Shown: piece after piece, positions 30,752 to 38,990 of the stretch
Numbering within the stretch: the first letter of the stretch is position 1
How the letters are laid out: every line of letters starts with the position of its first letter
IMG/VR virus record: IMGVR_UViG_3300042569_001848
Coordinates: 1 to 40,546 of that record
Direction: 5' to 3' (one strand)
Length of the DNA stretch: 40,546 nt
DNA from: a virus
Translations under genes and position numbers: made by a program
Notes under the pieces: generated by a model
The model's database searches: none
Seen by the model: only the letters and a program-made list of their open reading frames with translations
Told to the model about the DNA's origin: nothing

Positions 30752-32590
30752 ATGCTCGCCATCAATAGCACCCAACAGCAGTTTTTCACCTTGGCAGGCA
30801 CGCCGTTGAACGGAGGCCGCCTGTACTTTGGCAGCGCTGGCCAGAACCCGGAGACCGCGCCCATAACTGTTTACTGGGATGCCGCAGGCACGCAGCCAGC
30901 CGCTCAGCCCATCCAGACCCTGAACGGCTACCCGTCGCGCAATGGCGCAATTGGCACCCTGTTCGCCGATGGGGACTATTCAATGACGGTCAAGACCAAG
31001 GCGGGCGCTCTCATCCGGTACATGCCGTCGGCCAATGACGTGAGCACCAGCCTTCAGATTTTTGGCGACCTAGCCAGCACTGACGCCGGCAAAGGCGATG
31101 CGCTGGTGGCCGTGTCCCAACCATTCACCGGCTCCCTCGCCCGCACGCAGCACGACAAGAACCTCGACACCGGGCTCTATGCCGAGGACTTCCGCCTTGG
31201 CTCTGACCCGGACGACACACTATCCATTCAGCGGGTGTTGAACCTTGGGCAAACCTGCTTGCTCAGGGCCAACAAGACCTACACGGTGCAGAACCTTGTG
31301 GGTGTGGTGAACACCGGCTTGATCTGCCCAGGGGGCCGGGCGATTGTTCAACTTGCAGCAGGGGCGAACAAGCAGGCCCTGACGATCGATGTCAGCAACT
31401 TCACGCTGAAGGGCGTGAACTTCAACGGGGGCGACACCACCGACTTCAAGTCGTTTCCAGCGGCAACCATCGGCACCCGCTGCGGCGTTGTTGTGGGCGC
31501 GGCCTTCGGCACCGGGCGCAACCTCAAAGAAGTCAGCATCTCAGACTGCGACTTCTACGGCTTTGACAAAGCAGGCATCTGGGGCCGGGAGGTGATGAGC
31601 GGCGCCACGATCTTCGGCAAGAAGTCCAGCATTCACAACGTCAGCGCGTACACCTGCTACTACGGCATCTGGTACGACCAGCGTTACGAGTACGTGTGCA
31701 CCACGAACAGCTACGCCTACGAGTGCCGGACTGGTTTCTATGTTCAGGGCGGGAATAACTCGTTCGCGGCGTGCCAGGCGAACTGGTGCTACGACAACTT
31801 CATGCTGGAGTTCGGGGACAACGACGCGCACGGCCAGGCTGTGGGGTGCTCGTTCAACCATGCGTTCGGCGGCCACAACATTTTCGCCAAGAACGTGGCC
31901 AACGGCTTCAGCTTCGTGGGCTGCTCGATGTGGTTCGGGAACATTGAGATTTTCGAGTCCTACGGCATCCGCATCACGAACAGCGAGATTGCGAACCTGG
32001 TCGTCAACATCATCGGCGGCGGGGTCAACAACGTTGACGACAACTACTTCGTTGTGGCTGTCAGCACGGCATTCTCAGGAAACGTATTCACGACCTTCCG
32101 TCGAAACCGCGACACCTATTTCGCCACCACGATCAACCAGGATGTGAACTACGGTGATTTGTGGATGGTTGGCAAGGCATCGTCGGCCATCGGTGTTTTG
32201 CAGACCAACACCACAGCCGCAGAGTTCCCGCTGACCTACGGGGTCAAAAAGTGGATGGGCAAGGACTTGGCGGCACTCCAAGTCGGCCAGCGTGCGGTGA
32301 TTCAGAAAACCGGCATCGTCAAGAGCTACGTTTCTATCGTCTTCACCACTGCCGCAGCCGTTCAGGTGGTGCGGATGAAGCTGCGCAAGTTCGACCGCAC
32401 GGCAACCACGGTACTCGAAGAAGTTGATGCCGCTGTGAACTGCCCAGCGTCAACGACTGGGCTAACCATCGAGCGGGTTGTTGAGTGGGAATTCGAGTAC
32501 GGCGAGCAAATCCAAATCCAACTTTGGACAAGCAGCGCGACCGGCTTCACCCCGACCGCTATCGATGTTCGTCACTCGCTTGTTTACTGA
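30752..32590 (+). CDS. Tailspike with P22-like head-binding domain, 612 aa
   Basis: Residues 1-95 (QQFFTLAGTPLNGGRLYFGS, ITVYWDAAGTQPAAQPIQTL, NGYPSRNGAIGTLFADGDYS) match the head-binding domain of P22-type tailspikes. From about 130 there is a pectate-lyase-like parallel beta helix (FTLKGVNFNGGDTTDFKSF, VSISDCDFYGFDKAGIWGR, VSAYTCYYGIWYDQRYEYV). The C-terminal 130 residues form a separate beta domain. It binds and may cut the surface polysaccharide of the host. The catalytic acids cannot be placed from sequence alone. GAGG precedes ATG. Confidence 0.82.
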   Translation: MLAINSTQQQFFTLAGTPLNGGRLYFGSAGQNPETAPITVYWDAAGTQPAAQPIQTLNGYPSRNGAIGTLFADGDYSMTVKTKAGALIRYMPSANDVSTSLQIFGDLASTDAGKGDALVAVSQPFTGSLARTQHDKNLDTGLYAEDFRLGSDPDDTLSIQRVLNLGQTCLLRANKTYTVQNLVGVVNTGLICPGGRAIVQLAAGANKQALTIDVSNFTLKGVNFNGGDTTDFKSFPAATIGTRCGVVVGAAFGTGRNLKEVSISDCDFYGFDKAGIWGREVMSGATIFGKKSSIHNVSAYTCYYGIWYDQRYEYVCTTNSYAYECRTGFYVQGGNNSFAACQANWCYDNFMLEFGDNDAHGQAVGCSFNHAFGGHNIFAKNVANGFSFVGCSMWFGNIEIFESYGIRITNSEIANLVVNIIGGGVNNVDDNYFVVAVSTAFSGNVFTTFRRNRDTYFATTINQDVNYGDLWMVGKASSAIGVLQTNTTAAEFPLTYGVKKWMGKDLAALQVGQRAVIQKTGIVKSYVSIVFTTAAAVQVVRMKLRKFDRTATTVLEEVDAAVNCPASTTGLTIERVVEWEFEYGEQIQIQLWTSSATGFTPTAIDVRHSLVY

Positions 32591-32606
32591 CTCTGGAGCC
32601 GAAGCC

Positions 32607-32855
32607 ATGAACCTCCCAGCACTCCCAGCCGATAAGGCGAACCATGCCGTCTACGGTGCAGCCTTGGCATGCCTCGGCTCTTTTCACTCCGTAGCCCTTG
32701 GCGCGTTGCTGTGTGCCGCCTTTGCCATCGGCAAGGAGATTTACGACCAAGCCCGCAAGACTGGCAACCCTGAAGTGTTGGACGCCATCGCAACCATTGC
32801 AGGTGGCGCCTTGGTTCTTCTGCACCCGGCCTTGCCGCTCCTGAAAGGGCTCTGA
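32607..32855 (+). CDS. Small two-pass membrane protein, VanZ/YfiM-like, 82 aa
   Basis: PADKANHAVYGAALACLG, a first membrane segment, then LLCAAFAIGKEIYDQARKTG, and a second segment after NPEVLDAIATIAGGALVL. The pattern K-NH...G...GKE-YD......DA-AT-GG is that of DUF2279/YfiM and VanZ-like membrane proteins often present in phage lysis regions. It may act as a holin-like or lysis-accessory protein. GGAG eight bases before ATG sets the start. It opens the lysis cassette after the tailspike. Confidence 0.7.
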   Translation: MNLPALPADKANHAVYGAALACLGSFHSVALGALLCAAFAIGKEIYDQARKTGNPEVLDAIATIAGGALVLLHPALPLLKGL

Positions 32856-32857
32856 AC

Positions 32858-32956
32858 ATGCGCGCACTCCTAAACCGCCTTCTTGTTTGGCTTCGGCTAA
32901 AGAAGCCAGCCCGCCCAACCCCCAAGGGCGGCGGCGGCCCCGGCGAAGAAAAGTGA
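32858..32956 (+). CDS. Short basic peptide in the lysis cassette, 32 aa
   Basis: MRALLNRLLVWLRLKKPARP and a Gly/Pro end give a 32-residue peptide with an amphipathic, strongly basic start that could lie on the membrane. ATG 32858 follows the previous stop by two bases, and the stop overlaps the GTG start of the next gene (GTGA). It is very short, but the spacing and overlap fit a translated member of the cassette. Alternatively it is only a translation-coupling leader for the next gene. Confidence 0.45.
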   Translation: MRALLNRLLVWLRLKKPARPTPKGGGGPGEEK

Positions 32957-33342
32957 ACCGCCTAGCCGTTGCGTTGTTGTTCGTCTTGGCCGTGACGCAC
33001 TTCGGATATGACGCAATCGCCATAGGCTACCCCGACCAAGCCGCAGCGGCTAAGGCGTGGTTTTACATGCTCAGGGGTATTGAAGGCGTCACCCTCTTTG
33101 CGGTTGTTGCGTACCTAACAAAGTCGCTGCCCGTCCTCTTGGTTTGCCTTCTTGGCATGTTTGAAGAGGGCATGACAACCGCTTGCAGGGCTGGGAAGCC
33201 CATCGGGGAATCGCCAGGCTATGCGGCCTTCTCGGGGCTTTGCGGGCAAGAGTGGCACACCGTTGGGCTTGTGGGATTGGGACTTGTGGCCCTTGGAATT
33301 GCTTACGACATAGGAAGAAACTGTGCAGAAAAGCGAACTTGA
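32953..33342 (+). CDS. Multi-pass membrane protein in lysis cassette, 129 aa
   Basis: Starts at GTG 32953 (MNRLAVALLFVLAVTHFGYD); an in-frame TTG at 32887 would add a proline- and arginine-rich stretch and seems less likely. Four membrane segments are visible: near 3-20, 43-60 (GIEGVTLFAVVAYLT), 63-76 (LPVLLVCLLGMF) and 104-121 (VGLVGLGLVALGIAYDI). Two Cys-containing loops (TACRAGKP and SGLCGQEWH) lie between the last two. It could be an alternative holin or an unrelated membrane protein. It overlaps the next gene by 20 bases. Confidence 0.66.
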   Translation: MNRLAVALLFVLAVTHFGYDAIAIGYPDQAAAAKAWFYMLRGIEGVTLFAVVAYLTKSLPVLLVCLLGMFEEGMTTACRAGKPIGESPGYAAFSGLCGQEWHTVGLVGLGLVALGIAYDIGRNCAEKRT

Positions 33343-33586
33343 GGCCGTTCAAGCGGCTGTAGCCGATGGGGTCAAATCTGCAATTGCCGACCCAAAAACG
33401 TGGGAGCTTGGCTTTGCTGCCATGCGTGAGCACCTAGGAATCGCAGCAGAACGCGAGTCCGGCAAATGGGCGCTGGGCTGGCTCAAGTGGCTATTAAACA
33501 AGATTCTGATAGGCGGCGTCGTGTTGGCCGTGCTTTGGCTGACTGGCGGCCTTCCTGCGGTTTTGGCTTACCTAAAGGTGAAGTGA
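33323..33586 (+). CDS. Small single-pass membrane protein, possible holin partner, 87 aa
   Basis: GTG 33323, after AGGA, starts MQKSELEAVQAAVADGVKSA. A helical, partly charged N-terminal half leads to WALGWLKWLLNKILIGGVVL and one membrane segment (about 65-82, GGVVLAVLWLTGGLPAVLAY), ending in a basic KVK. The layout with one segment and a soluble helical start is like class III holins or antiholins. It overlaps its upstream neighbour by 20 bases and shares one base with the endolysin start (TGATG). Confidence 0.65.
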   Translation: MQKSELEAVQAAVADGVKSAIADPKTWELGFAAMREHLGIAAERESGKWALGWLKWLLNKILIGGVVLAVLWLTGGLPAVLAYLKVK

Positions 33587-34080
33587 TGCCCGAATTGATG
33601 CTGTCTCCACACTTCAGCCTTGCAGAGTTCACCGCAAGCCAAGCCGCAGAACGGGCCGGCATTGACAACGATCTACCCGCCGAGCTGCTTGCCAATGCTC
33701 GGGCAACAGCGGAGATGCTGGAGCGAATCCGCAAGTACCTGTCCGGCAAGTTGGGGCTAGTTAACGGCGCTCCTATCCTCATCACAAGCGGTTACCGGGG
33801 GCTCAAGCTCAATGCCTTAGTGGGCGGCAGCAAAAGCAGCGACCACATGCGCGCCCTGGCGGCAGATTGGCATTGCCCGGTAGCCGGCAGGCCGACCGAC
33901 ATTTGCCGGCTTCTTGCCCCGCAGGTTGACGCCCTAGGCATCGGCCAGCTCATCAACGAGTTTCCGAGCAAGTCGGGCGGCTGGATTCACACCAGCGCAG
34001 AAACACCGCGCAACCCGGCAAACCGCATCATCACCATCGCCCGAAGTGGGGTATTCCCCGGAATCGTTGAGGTCACCTAA
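33586..34080 (+). CDS. Endolysin, M15-type peptidase, 164 aa
   Basis: The Peptidase_M15_3 fold is clear: SPHFSLAEFTASQAAERAGI, ILITSGYRGLKLNALVGGSK, SSDHMRALAADW with the zinc ligands His87 and Asp94, and WIHTSAET with His135. It would cut peptide cross-links or stem peptides of the cell wall at the end of infection. There is no signal peptide, so it needs a holin, and one is encoded directly after it (TAATG overlap). Length is normal for single-domain phage endopeptidases. Confidence 0.88.
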   Translation: MPELMLSPHFSLAEFTASQAAERAGIDNDLPAELLANARATAEMLERIRKYLSGKLGLVNGAPILITSGYRGLKLNALVGGSKSSDHMRALAADWHCPVAGRPTDICRLLAPQVDALGIGQLINEFPSKSGGWIHTSAETPRNPANRIITIARSGVFPGIVEVT

Positions 34081-34481
34081 TGAACCCCCTGCTGCTCGCC
34101 CCCCTGCTTGAATTTGGCAAAGACCTGATTGGGCGCGTGCTTCCCGACAAGGAAGAAGCGAGGAAGGCCGAGGCCGAGTTCTTGAAGCAGGCGATGGATG
34201 GCGAGCTGAAGCAAGTCATCGCCCAGCTCCAGATCAACGCCACCGAGGCCGCGCACCCCAGCATTTGGGTGGCCGGCTGGCGCCCGTTCTTTGGGTGGGT
34301 TGGTGGTGCGGGCTTTGGTTATGCCGTGCTCTTGCAACCCTTGCTGAGTTGGTATGCGACTACTCAAGGCTGGCCGATTCCACCAACATTGGACGCTGAT
34401 CTTTTGCTGACCGTAGCAGGCGGCATGTTGGGCGTTGGTGGACTCCGCACTTACGAAAAAACCAAGCGCGTGACGCGCTAA
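34080..34481 (+). CDS. Three-TM holin, GTA_holin_3TM family, 133 aa
   Basis: MNPLLLAPLLEFGKDLIGRV, a helical linker rich in charges (EEARKAEAEFLKQAMDGELK), then WVAGWRPFFGWVGGAGFGYA and a last hydrophobic stretch (DADLLLTVAGGMLGVGGLRT) follow PF11351 holins, including the characteristic WRPF-GW. It would open the inner membrane and release the endolysin just upstream. The basic tail TKRVTR faces the cytoplasm in such proteins. Confidence 0.85.
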   Translation: MNPLLLAPLLEFGKDLIGRVLPDKEEARKAEAEFLKQAMDGELKQVIAQLQINATEAAHPSIWVAGWRPFFGWVGGAGFGYAVLLQPLLSWYATTQGWPIPPTLDADLLLTVAGGMLGVGGLRTYEKTKRVTR

Positions 34482-34508
34482 ACCCTCAGTCAAACCCAAG
34501 GAGCCAAC

Positions 34509-34970
34509 GTGGCAAACATCGTATTCAACATCGCCAAAGGTCGCGTTGTAGAGCTTTACAACAGGGTCGAAAACAACGACCCCGCTAACAGCGCAATCAT
34601 CCTTGTCCCTATCGAAACCAGCGGGCTTGAGTCTGACGCAACGCTGATCGATGTGGACACGCTCACGGCCTTGCTGGCCGGCACGACCAACGAGCAAACC
34701 ACGATGGGCCGCAAGACCCTGACGGACGCAGACCTGGCCGCGCTGCCAGCTCCTGACGACGCGAACGACCGTTACGAGGTAAGCCTCCCAACGGTGACAT
34801 GGACGGCGGCCAGCGGCAACGCGATCAGCAAGATCGCGGTTTGCTATGACGCCGACACCACCAGCGGCACAGACGCAAACATCATCCCGCTGACCATGTT
34901 CGACTTTGTGCAAACGCCAAGCGGCGCAGACATCCAGATGACGACCGGCGTTTTCTTCCGCGCCAGCTAA
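34509..34970 (+). CDS. Hypothetical structural-region protein, 153 aa
   Basis: GTG 34509 follows AAGGAG. MANIVFNIAKGRVVELYNRV, then SAIILVPIETSGLESDATLI, and a beta-rich end (RYEVSLPTVTWTAASGNAIS, DADTTSGTDANIIPLTMFDF) recur in phage genes next to tail fibres. A small virion protein is likely. It is the first gene of the second appendage cluster after lysis, separated from the holin by 27 bases. Confidence 0.68.
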   Translation: MANIVFNIAKGRVVELYNRVENNDPANSAIILVPIETSGLESDATLIDVDTLTALLAGTTNEQTTMGRKTLTDADLAALPAPDDANDRYEVSLPTVTWTAASGNAISKIAVCYDADTTSGTDANIIPLTMFDFVQTPSGADIQMTTGVFFRAS

Positions 34971-34979
34971 GGAGCCCCC

Positions 34980-35564
34980 ATGCCCCTCACCACAGCCCAA
35001 CTCGCAGCCCTGCGCGCAGACATTGCCGCCGATCCGGTCTTGTCACTCCTGCCCGTAGAGGGCGACGGAAGCTACATCATTGCCGATGCCTACAACCTGC
35101 CCGCAGTCCCCGAGGCTCGCGTTTGGGATGTGGCCGTACCGGTGCGCGCCATCATGGATACCTTCAACTGGGCAGCGTTTACGCCCACTGACACGGTGCC
35201 AGAGTCGAACGTAGACCAAGCCTCGTTGCAGCGGTTCCTGTCTCGCATGCTCGTCATCCAGACAAAGCAGATGAACCTGCAACTCATGCTCCAAGGGCGC
35301 GACACGGTGGATGCAAGTCTTGCCAACTTCCGCGCCGGCTTGCGTGATGCCTTGGTTTCCATCCCCTCCGGCGTGAACGGCGCAGCAGTCAACGGGGCAG
35401 GCGGCAGCGCCACCAATGCTCTGAACGCTTGCACGCGCCCAGCAACCCGCGCAGAGCGTTTGTTTGCAACGAGCCAGCAAACGACCGGCAGCGTTACCGC
35501 TTGGGTGATGGGCAACGTTGGCCCCATCAGCTATGCAGACGTAGCGCAGGCGAGGGCTAACTAA
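34980..35564 (+). CDS. Conserved hypothetical virion-associated protein, 194 aa
   Basis: MPLTTAQLAALRADIAADPV, VPVRAIMDTFNWAAFTPTDT, RMLVIQTKQMNLQLMLQGR, TVDASLANFRAGLRDALVSI and RPATRAERLFATSQQTTGSV are a pattern I know from many proteobacterial phages and prophages, always near tail-fibre genes. It is mostly helical with a conserved RAERLFATG-like motif. The function is unknown; a minor tail or assembly protein is likely. RBS AAGGAG precedes ATG 34980 by a few bases. Confidence 0.72.
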   Translation: MPLTTAQLAALRADIAADPVLSLLPVEGDGSYIIADAYNLPAVPEARVWDVAVPVRAIMDTFNWAAFTPTDTVPESNVDQASLQRFLSRMLVIQTKQMNLQLMLQGRDTVDASLANFRAGLRDALVSIPSGVNGAAVNGAGGSATNALNACTRPATRAERLFATSQQTTGSVTAWVMGNVGPISYADVAQARAN

Positions 35565-36061
35565 TGTCGACGAACTACCGTGCAAGCAGTGCGGTAACCA
35601 TCACCCTTGCATCGCTTGCAACGAGTGCAGGCTTGACCGTTGGGCGCTGCTCGGCCTCGGTGGCGAACGGCACGAACAAAGATGATTTCGTCATCCCTAC
35701 GCTTCGTTTCCGCACTGGCGGCACGGCCCCAACAGCCGGCACGGTGCTAGAGCTTTGGTGCTTTGCACAGCGAGCCGATTCGACATGGCCCGAACTGTTC
35801 ACAGCCGCTTATACGGGCTCCGATGCAGGGTTCACCATCAGCAGCCGTGATGTGCTTTTCTCGGGTGCCGTGCTTTGCGGCTCGTACATCTTTGACGCGG
35901 CAACCGGGCGCGATGTGGTTATCCGTGGTCGTGAGCTTGCCCAAGTGTTTGGAGCCGTTCCGCAGAACTTCGCCTTCTTTGTGGTTCAGAGCAGCGGGCA
36001 AAACCTTGATTCGACAGGCGGGAACTTTGCCTTGACCGTCAACGCGGGCAATTACACCTAA
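35564..36061 (+). CDS. Hypothetical beta-rich appendage protein, 165 aa
   Basis: MSTNYRASSAVTITLASLAT, TLRFRTGGTAPTAGTVLELW and DVVIRGRELAQVFGAVPQNF, together with a valine- and threonine-rich end (FALTVNAGNYT), predict a beta sandwich of the kind found between tail genes and LamG-type fibres. TAATG overlaps join it to both neighbours. I recognise the context, not a named family. Confidence 0.68.
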   Translation: MSTNYRASSAVTITLASLATSAGLTVGRCSASVANGTNKDDFVIPTLRFRTGGTAPTAGTVLELWCFAQRADSTWPELFTAAYTGSDAGFTISSRDVLFSGAVLCGSYIFDAATGRDVVIRGRELAQVFGAVPQNFAFFVVQSSGQNLDSTGGNFALTVNAGNYT

Positions 36062-37143
36062 TGCCTCGCCGCATCGTCAGGACTGAGCCGGCGGCACAAC
36101 CGCAGGCGGCCCTGAGCATCAATTGGGGCAACCCGCTTGCTCGTGGGTTGATTTCGCTTGTTGACGGATCAACGGGCCGCGACTTGGTAAGCCAGTCTCT
36201 ACCGTCATTCAGCAACGGGACGCGATCTAGCGGCTCTGTTGGGCAGGCTTTGGGCTACACAACATCGCAATATGCGACTTACCCGTTCTCCAATAGAACG
36301 CGCCTGACCAACCAGCTAACGATGTTTTCGCTGACTGATTACACGGCTGGCGGCGCTCCCAATAGCTTTTTGTTTGGCGACACTGAGGCGGCGGGCGCTG
36401 GCTATAACTTCGGCCTATATACCAACGGCTCTACATGGCAGTCGTTTGTTAAAACGGGCGGCTCTGGCGCATCAGCAAGCGGCGGGACATTTGCGCAGCG
36501 TTCGCGGTTTGTTCACGCAGCCACCTATGACGGTGCAAACATTCGCCAGTACCTAGACGGAGTGGCGGCAGGCGTTACAGCCAAGACCGGCAACGTAGAT
36601 ACGGGCTCATTCAGCCTGAACATCAATCGATGGAACTCTGGCAATGTTCACGCGGGCCGGTTCTATGTTGGCGGGGTATGGAATCGAGCACTAAGCGTTG
36701 CAGAGATTGCAAGCCTCACCGCTAATCCCTGGCAACTGTTCGAACCTCAGATGCGGAGCATTCCGCTTCCTTCTGGCGTCACGGTCTACCGCCCAGCTTC
36801 TGACATTGTTGTGAACAGTTGGACACCCAGCGCCGGCAGCGACCTTTTCGCAATGGTGGATGACCCAACGCTAAACCGCTCGGACTTCATCACCAGCCCA
36901 AACCTGACCAACCCAGTAACGATGGGCTGGGGCTCATCGCTTGCCGCAGGCACCTATGACGTATCGGTGGACTTTGACCGCACCGGCACTCAAGGGCAGT
37001 TGCGCATCGTCTTGCTTGACTCTGGCGGCACTGCGGTAGGCACTAGCTCATGGCAGGCTGCTCCATCAAGCGCCGCAACAACCGTTTTTAGTGTGACCAC
37101 TACGGGCACATCTGACAGATTCCGAATTGAGGTTCAAGCATGA
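36061..37143 (+). CDS. LamG-like lectin-domain fibre protein, 360 aa
   Basis: Residues 20-235 form a concanavalin A/LamG-like domain: INWGNPLARGLISLVDGSTG, SQYATYPFSNRTRLTNQLTM, RFVHAATYDGANIRQYLDGV, FYVGGVWNRALSVAEIASL and TANPWQLFEPQMRSIPLPSG. The ALSVAEIASLTANPWQLF end is typical of phage versions. The last 110 residues (YRPASDIVVNSWTPSAGSDL, RLNIVLLDSGG-like strands) are a second beta domain. It probably recognises surface sugar in the second set of appendages. The ATG overlaps the previous TAA. Confidence 0.78.
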   Translation: MPRRIVRTEPAAQPQAALSINWGNPLARGLISLVDGSTGRDLVSQSLPSFSNGTRSSGSVGQALGYTTSQYATYPFSNRTRLTNQLTMFSLTDYTAGGAPNSFLFGDTEAAGAGYNFGLYTNGSTWQSFVKTGGSGASASGGTFAQRSRFVHAATYDGANIRQYLDGVAAGVTAKTGNVDTGSFSLNINRWNSGNVHAGRFYVGGVWNRALSVAEIASLTANPWQLFEPQMRSIPLPSGVTVYRPASDIVVNSWTPSAGSDLFAMVDDPTLNRSDFITSPNLTNPVTMGWGSSLAAGTYDVSVDFDRTGTQGQLRIVLLDSGGTAVGTSSWQAAPSSAATTVFSVTTTGTSDRFRIEVQA

Positions 37144-38981
37144 GCAACATCACACTAAACCCCGGCTCTGGCGGTTCGACGGTTGCAACGGACATTCACG
37201 GTGGCGACCACTACCAAATCAACAAGGTAGCCGGGAACCGCGTCAGTCAGTGGCCGAACTACAGCCCACCTTCTGACACCTTCCCAAGCCCCCTGAACAT
37301 TGACGACTTCGGGAGCCTGCAAACACGCGGCGCGGTGCTGACGGATGAGGGGACATTCCGGGTCAACTTCTCCAACACCTCGGTTTTCCTGAGCTTGGGT
37401 TCGGTGACTGTCAGCGGTGCGACCGTGACAGGAACGGGCTTCATGTCGCTTGATATGCATATCAACGACTATTTCAAGATTGCGGCTGATGCTGACACCT
37501 TCTGCCGGCAGATCGACTCCATCGACAGCGACACGCAGATAACCCTCAAGTCTGCTTACACCGGCTCTGCTTCCGGCACCGGCAACCGCTCACTGGTGCA
37601 GCCTTTCACCGGCTCGGGCGGCTCGCAGTCGGTGGCATCGGGTGCGCTCACGCTCACGGCAGGCACGACCGCTACCAGCATTACCGGCATCAAGCGTTAC
37701 ACGGACTACGGCCCGCTCGTCTTCCGCTCCCGCGTCACGGTTTCTCAGCGCATCGCCAACCAAGAAATCCACATCGGGCTGGAAGAAGACGCGGCAACGA
37801 CTCGGTGGTTTGCTCGCTTCCTTTTGGATGGCACGACAAACACCACGCTCAAGTGCGAGACCGGGCGCAACCCAAGCGGCGCACCTTCGGCATCAGAAAC
37901 GCAGACCACGACCGTAACGATTCCAAACGGCGCCACCACGGCAACGGCTCGTGATTACCGGGTTGAATTGCTTACTGAGTCGGTGCGCTTCTTCATCGAT
38001 GGGGTTCTGTTGGCGGAGCATGTGAACGTCATCCCGCACCAGCACGACGAAATGACCTCGCATGTGGAGATTCGCAACGGCACCACGCCTGCGAGTTCCA
38101 CAACGGCAACCGTTGATTATCTGACCGGGAAGAACCACAACAAGTTGGAAATTGGCGTGATGAGCGATGCAGAAAAGCTCATCGCCAGTGCTGCGCCTTT
38201 GGTGCCTTTCACCTACAGCGTGGCCGGCGTCATCGCGATCAATACCGATCTAATCGTTCTGGATTGCTCGCAGCTTCGATCCTTGTTCATCCAGTGCAAC
38301 AGCATGGGAACGACCGGCGTTGTCACGGTGCAATGGTCAAACACGGCAGACTTTGCCCAACCCATTACTGCAACGCTCCTAAGCGAAGCCGGCGCGACTT
38401 CGACCACGTTTAACGCTGCCGTGCTGCGCGTGACCAACGTGATGGCCCGGTACTGCCGCTTACGCCTGACCACGGCCACCACGGCAGGCACGACGACCAT
38501 CAACGTTTGGGGCTCGCAAGTTCCATACGTGCCAATCATCAGCACGCAGCCTGTAAGCGGCACGGTGACCGCCAACATCGGCACCGGCTCACTTGCAGCG
38601 GGTACGAACTTGGCGATGGATGTGGGCTTGCAAGTGCGCACCAACGCCACAGGCGCCGCTACGGGCCACCACATCGTCAGCGCCGCCACCACCAACGTGG
38701 CACAGATCAAGGCCACGGCGGGGCGAGTGGTCGGCTGGTGCCTGAGCAACACAACCGCGAGCTGGCGTTATGTGAAGCTGCACAACGTGGCCTCAGCGAC
38801 GGCGGGCGCAGCGGTTGCCCAAACCATTGGTATCCCGCCGAACGACAAGGCGGTTTGCTCTATGGCGCACGGCATTGGCTTTACCACCGCCATCAGCCGC
38901 AGCATCGTGACAGGCGCAGCAGATGCCGACGCAACGGCAACCGGCGTTGCTGATGTGGTTGGCGATATCTTCTTCGCCTAA
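37140..38981 (+). CDS. Long beta-rich tail-fibre-like protein, 613 aa
   Basis: Rich in Thr, Ser, Gly and Ala with regular strands. Visible parts: VATDIHGGDHYQINKV near the start, FLSLGSVTVSGATVTGTGFM, VTVSQRIANQEIHIGLEED, RWFARFLLDGTTNTTLKCET and RVELLTESVRFFIDGVLLAE near 200-300 (lectin-like), and a C-terminal region from about 470 with ATGHHIVSAATTNVAQIKAT, WRYVKLHNVASATAGAAVAQ and VGDIFFA that occurs at the end of several phage fibre proteins. It overlaps the LamG gene by four bases. A receptor-binding or structural fibre role is likely. Confidence 0.7.
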   Translation: MSNITLNPGSGGSTVATDIHGGDHYQINKVAGNRVSQWPNYSPPSDTFPSPLNIDDFGSLQTRGAVLTDEGTFRVNFSNTSVFLSLGSVTVSGATVTGTGFMSLDMHINDYFKIAADADTFCRQIDSIDSDTQITLKSAYTGSASGTGNRSLVQPFTGSGGSQSVASGALTLTAGTTATSITGIKRYTDYGPLVFRSRVTVSQRIANQEIHIGLEEDAATTRWFARFLLDGTTNTTLKCETGRNPSGAPSASETQTTTVTIPNGATTATARDYRVELLTESVRFFIDGVLLAEHVNVIPHQHDEMTSHVEIRNGTTPASSTTATVDYLTGKNHNKLEIGVMSDAEKLIASAAPLVPFTYSVAGVIAINTDLIVLDCSQLRSLFIQCNSMGTTGVVTVQWSNTADFAQPITATLLSEAGATSTTFNAAVLRVTNVMARYCRLRLTTATTAGTTTINVWGSQVPYVPIISTQPVSGTVTANIGTGSLAAGTNLAMDVGLQVRTNATGAATGHHIVSAATTNVAQIKATAGRVVGWCLSNTTASWRYVKLHNVASATAGAAVAQTIGIPPNDKAVCSMAHGIGFTTAISRSIVTGAADADATATGVADVVGDIFFA

Positions 38982-38990
38982 GGAGCCGGC

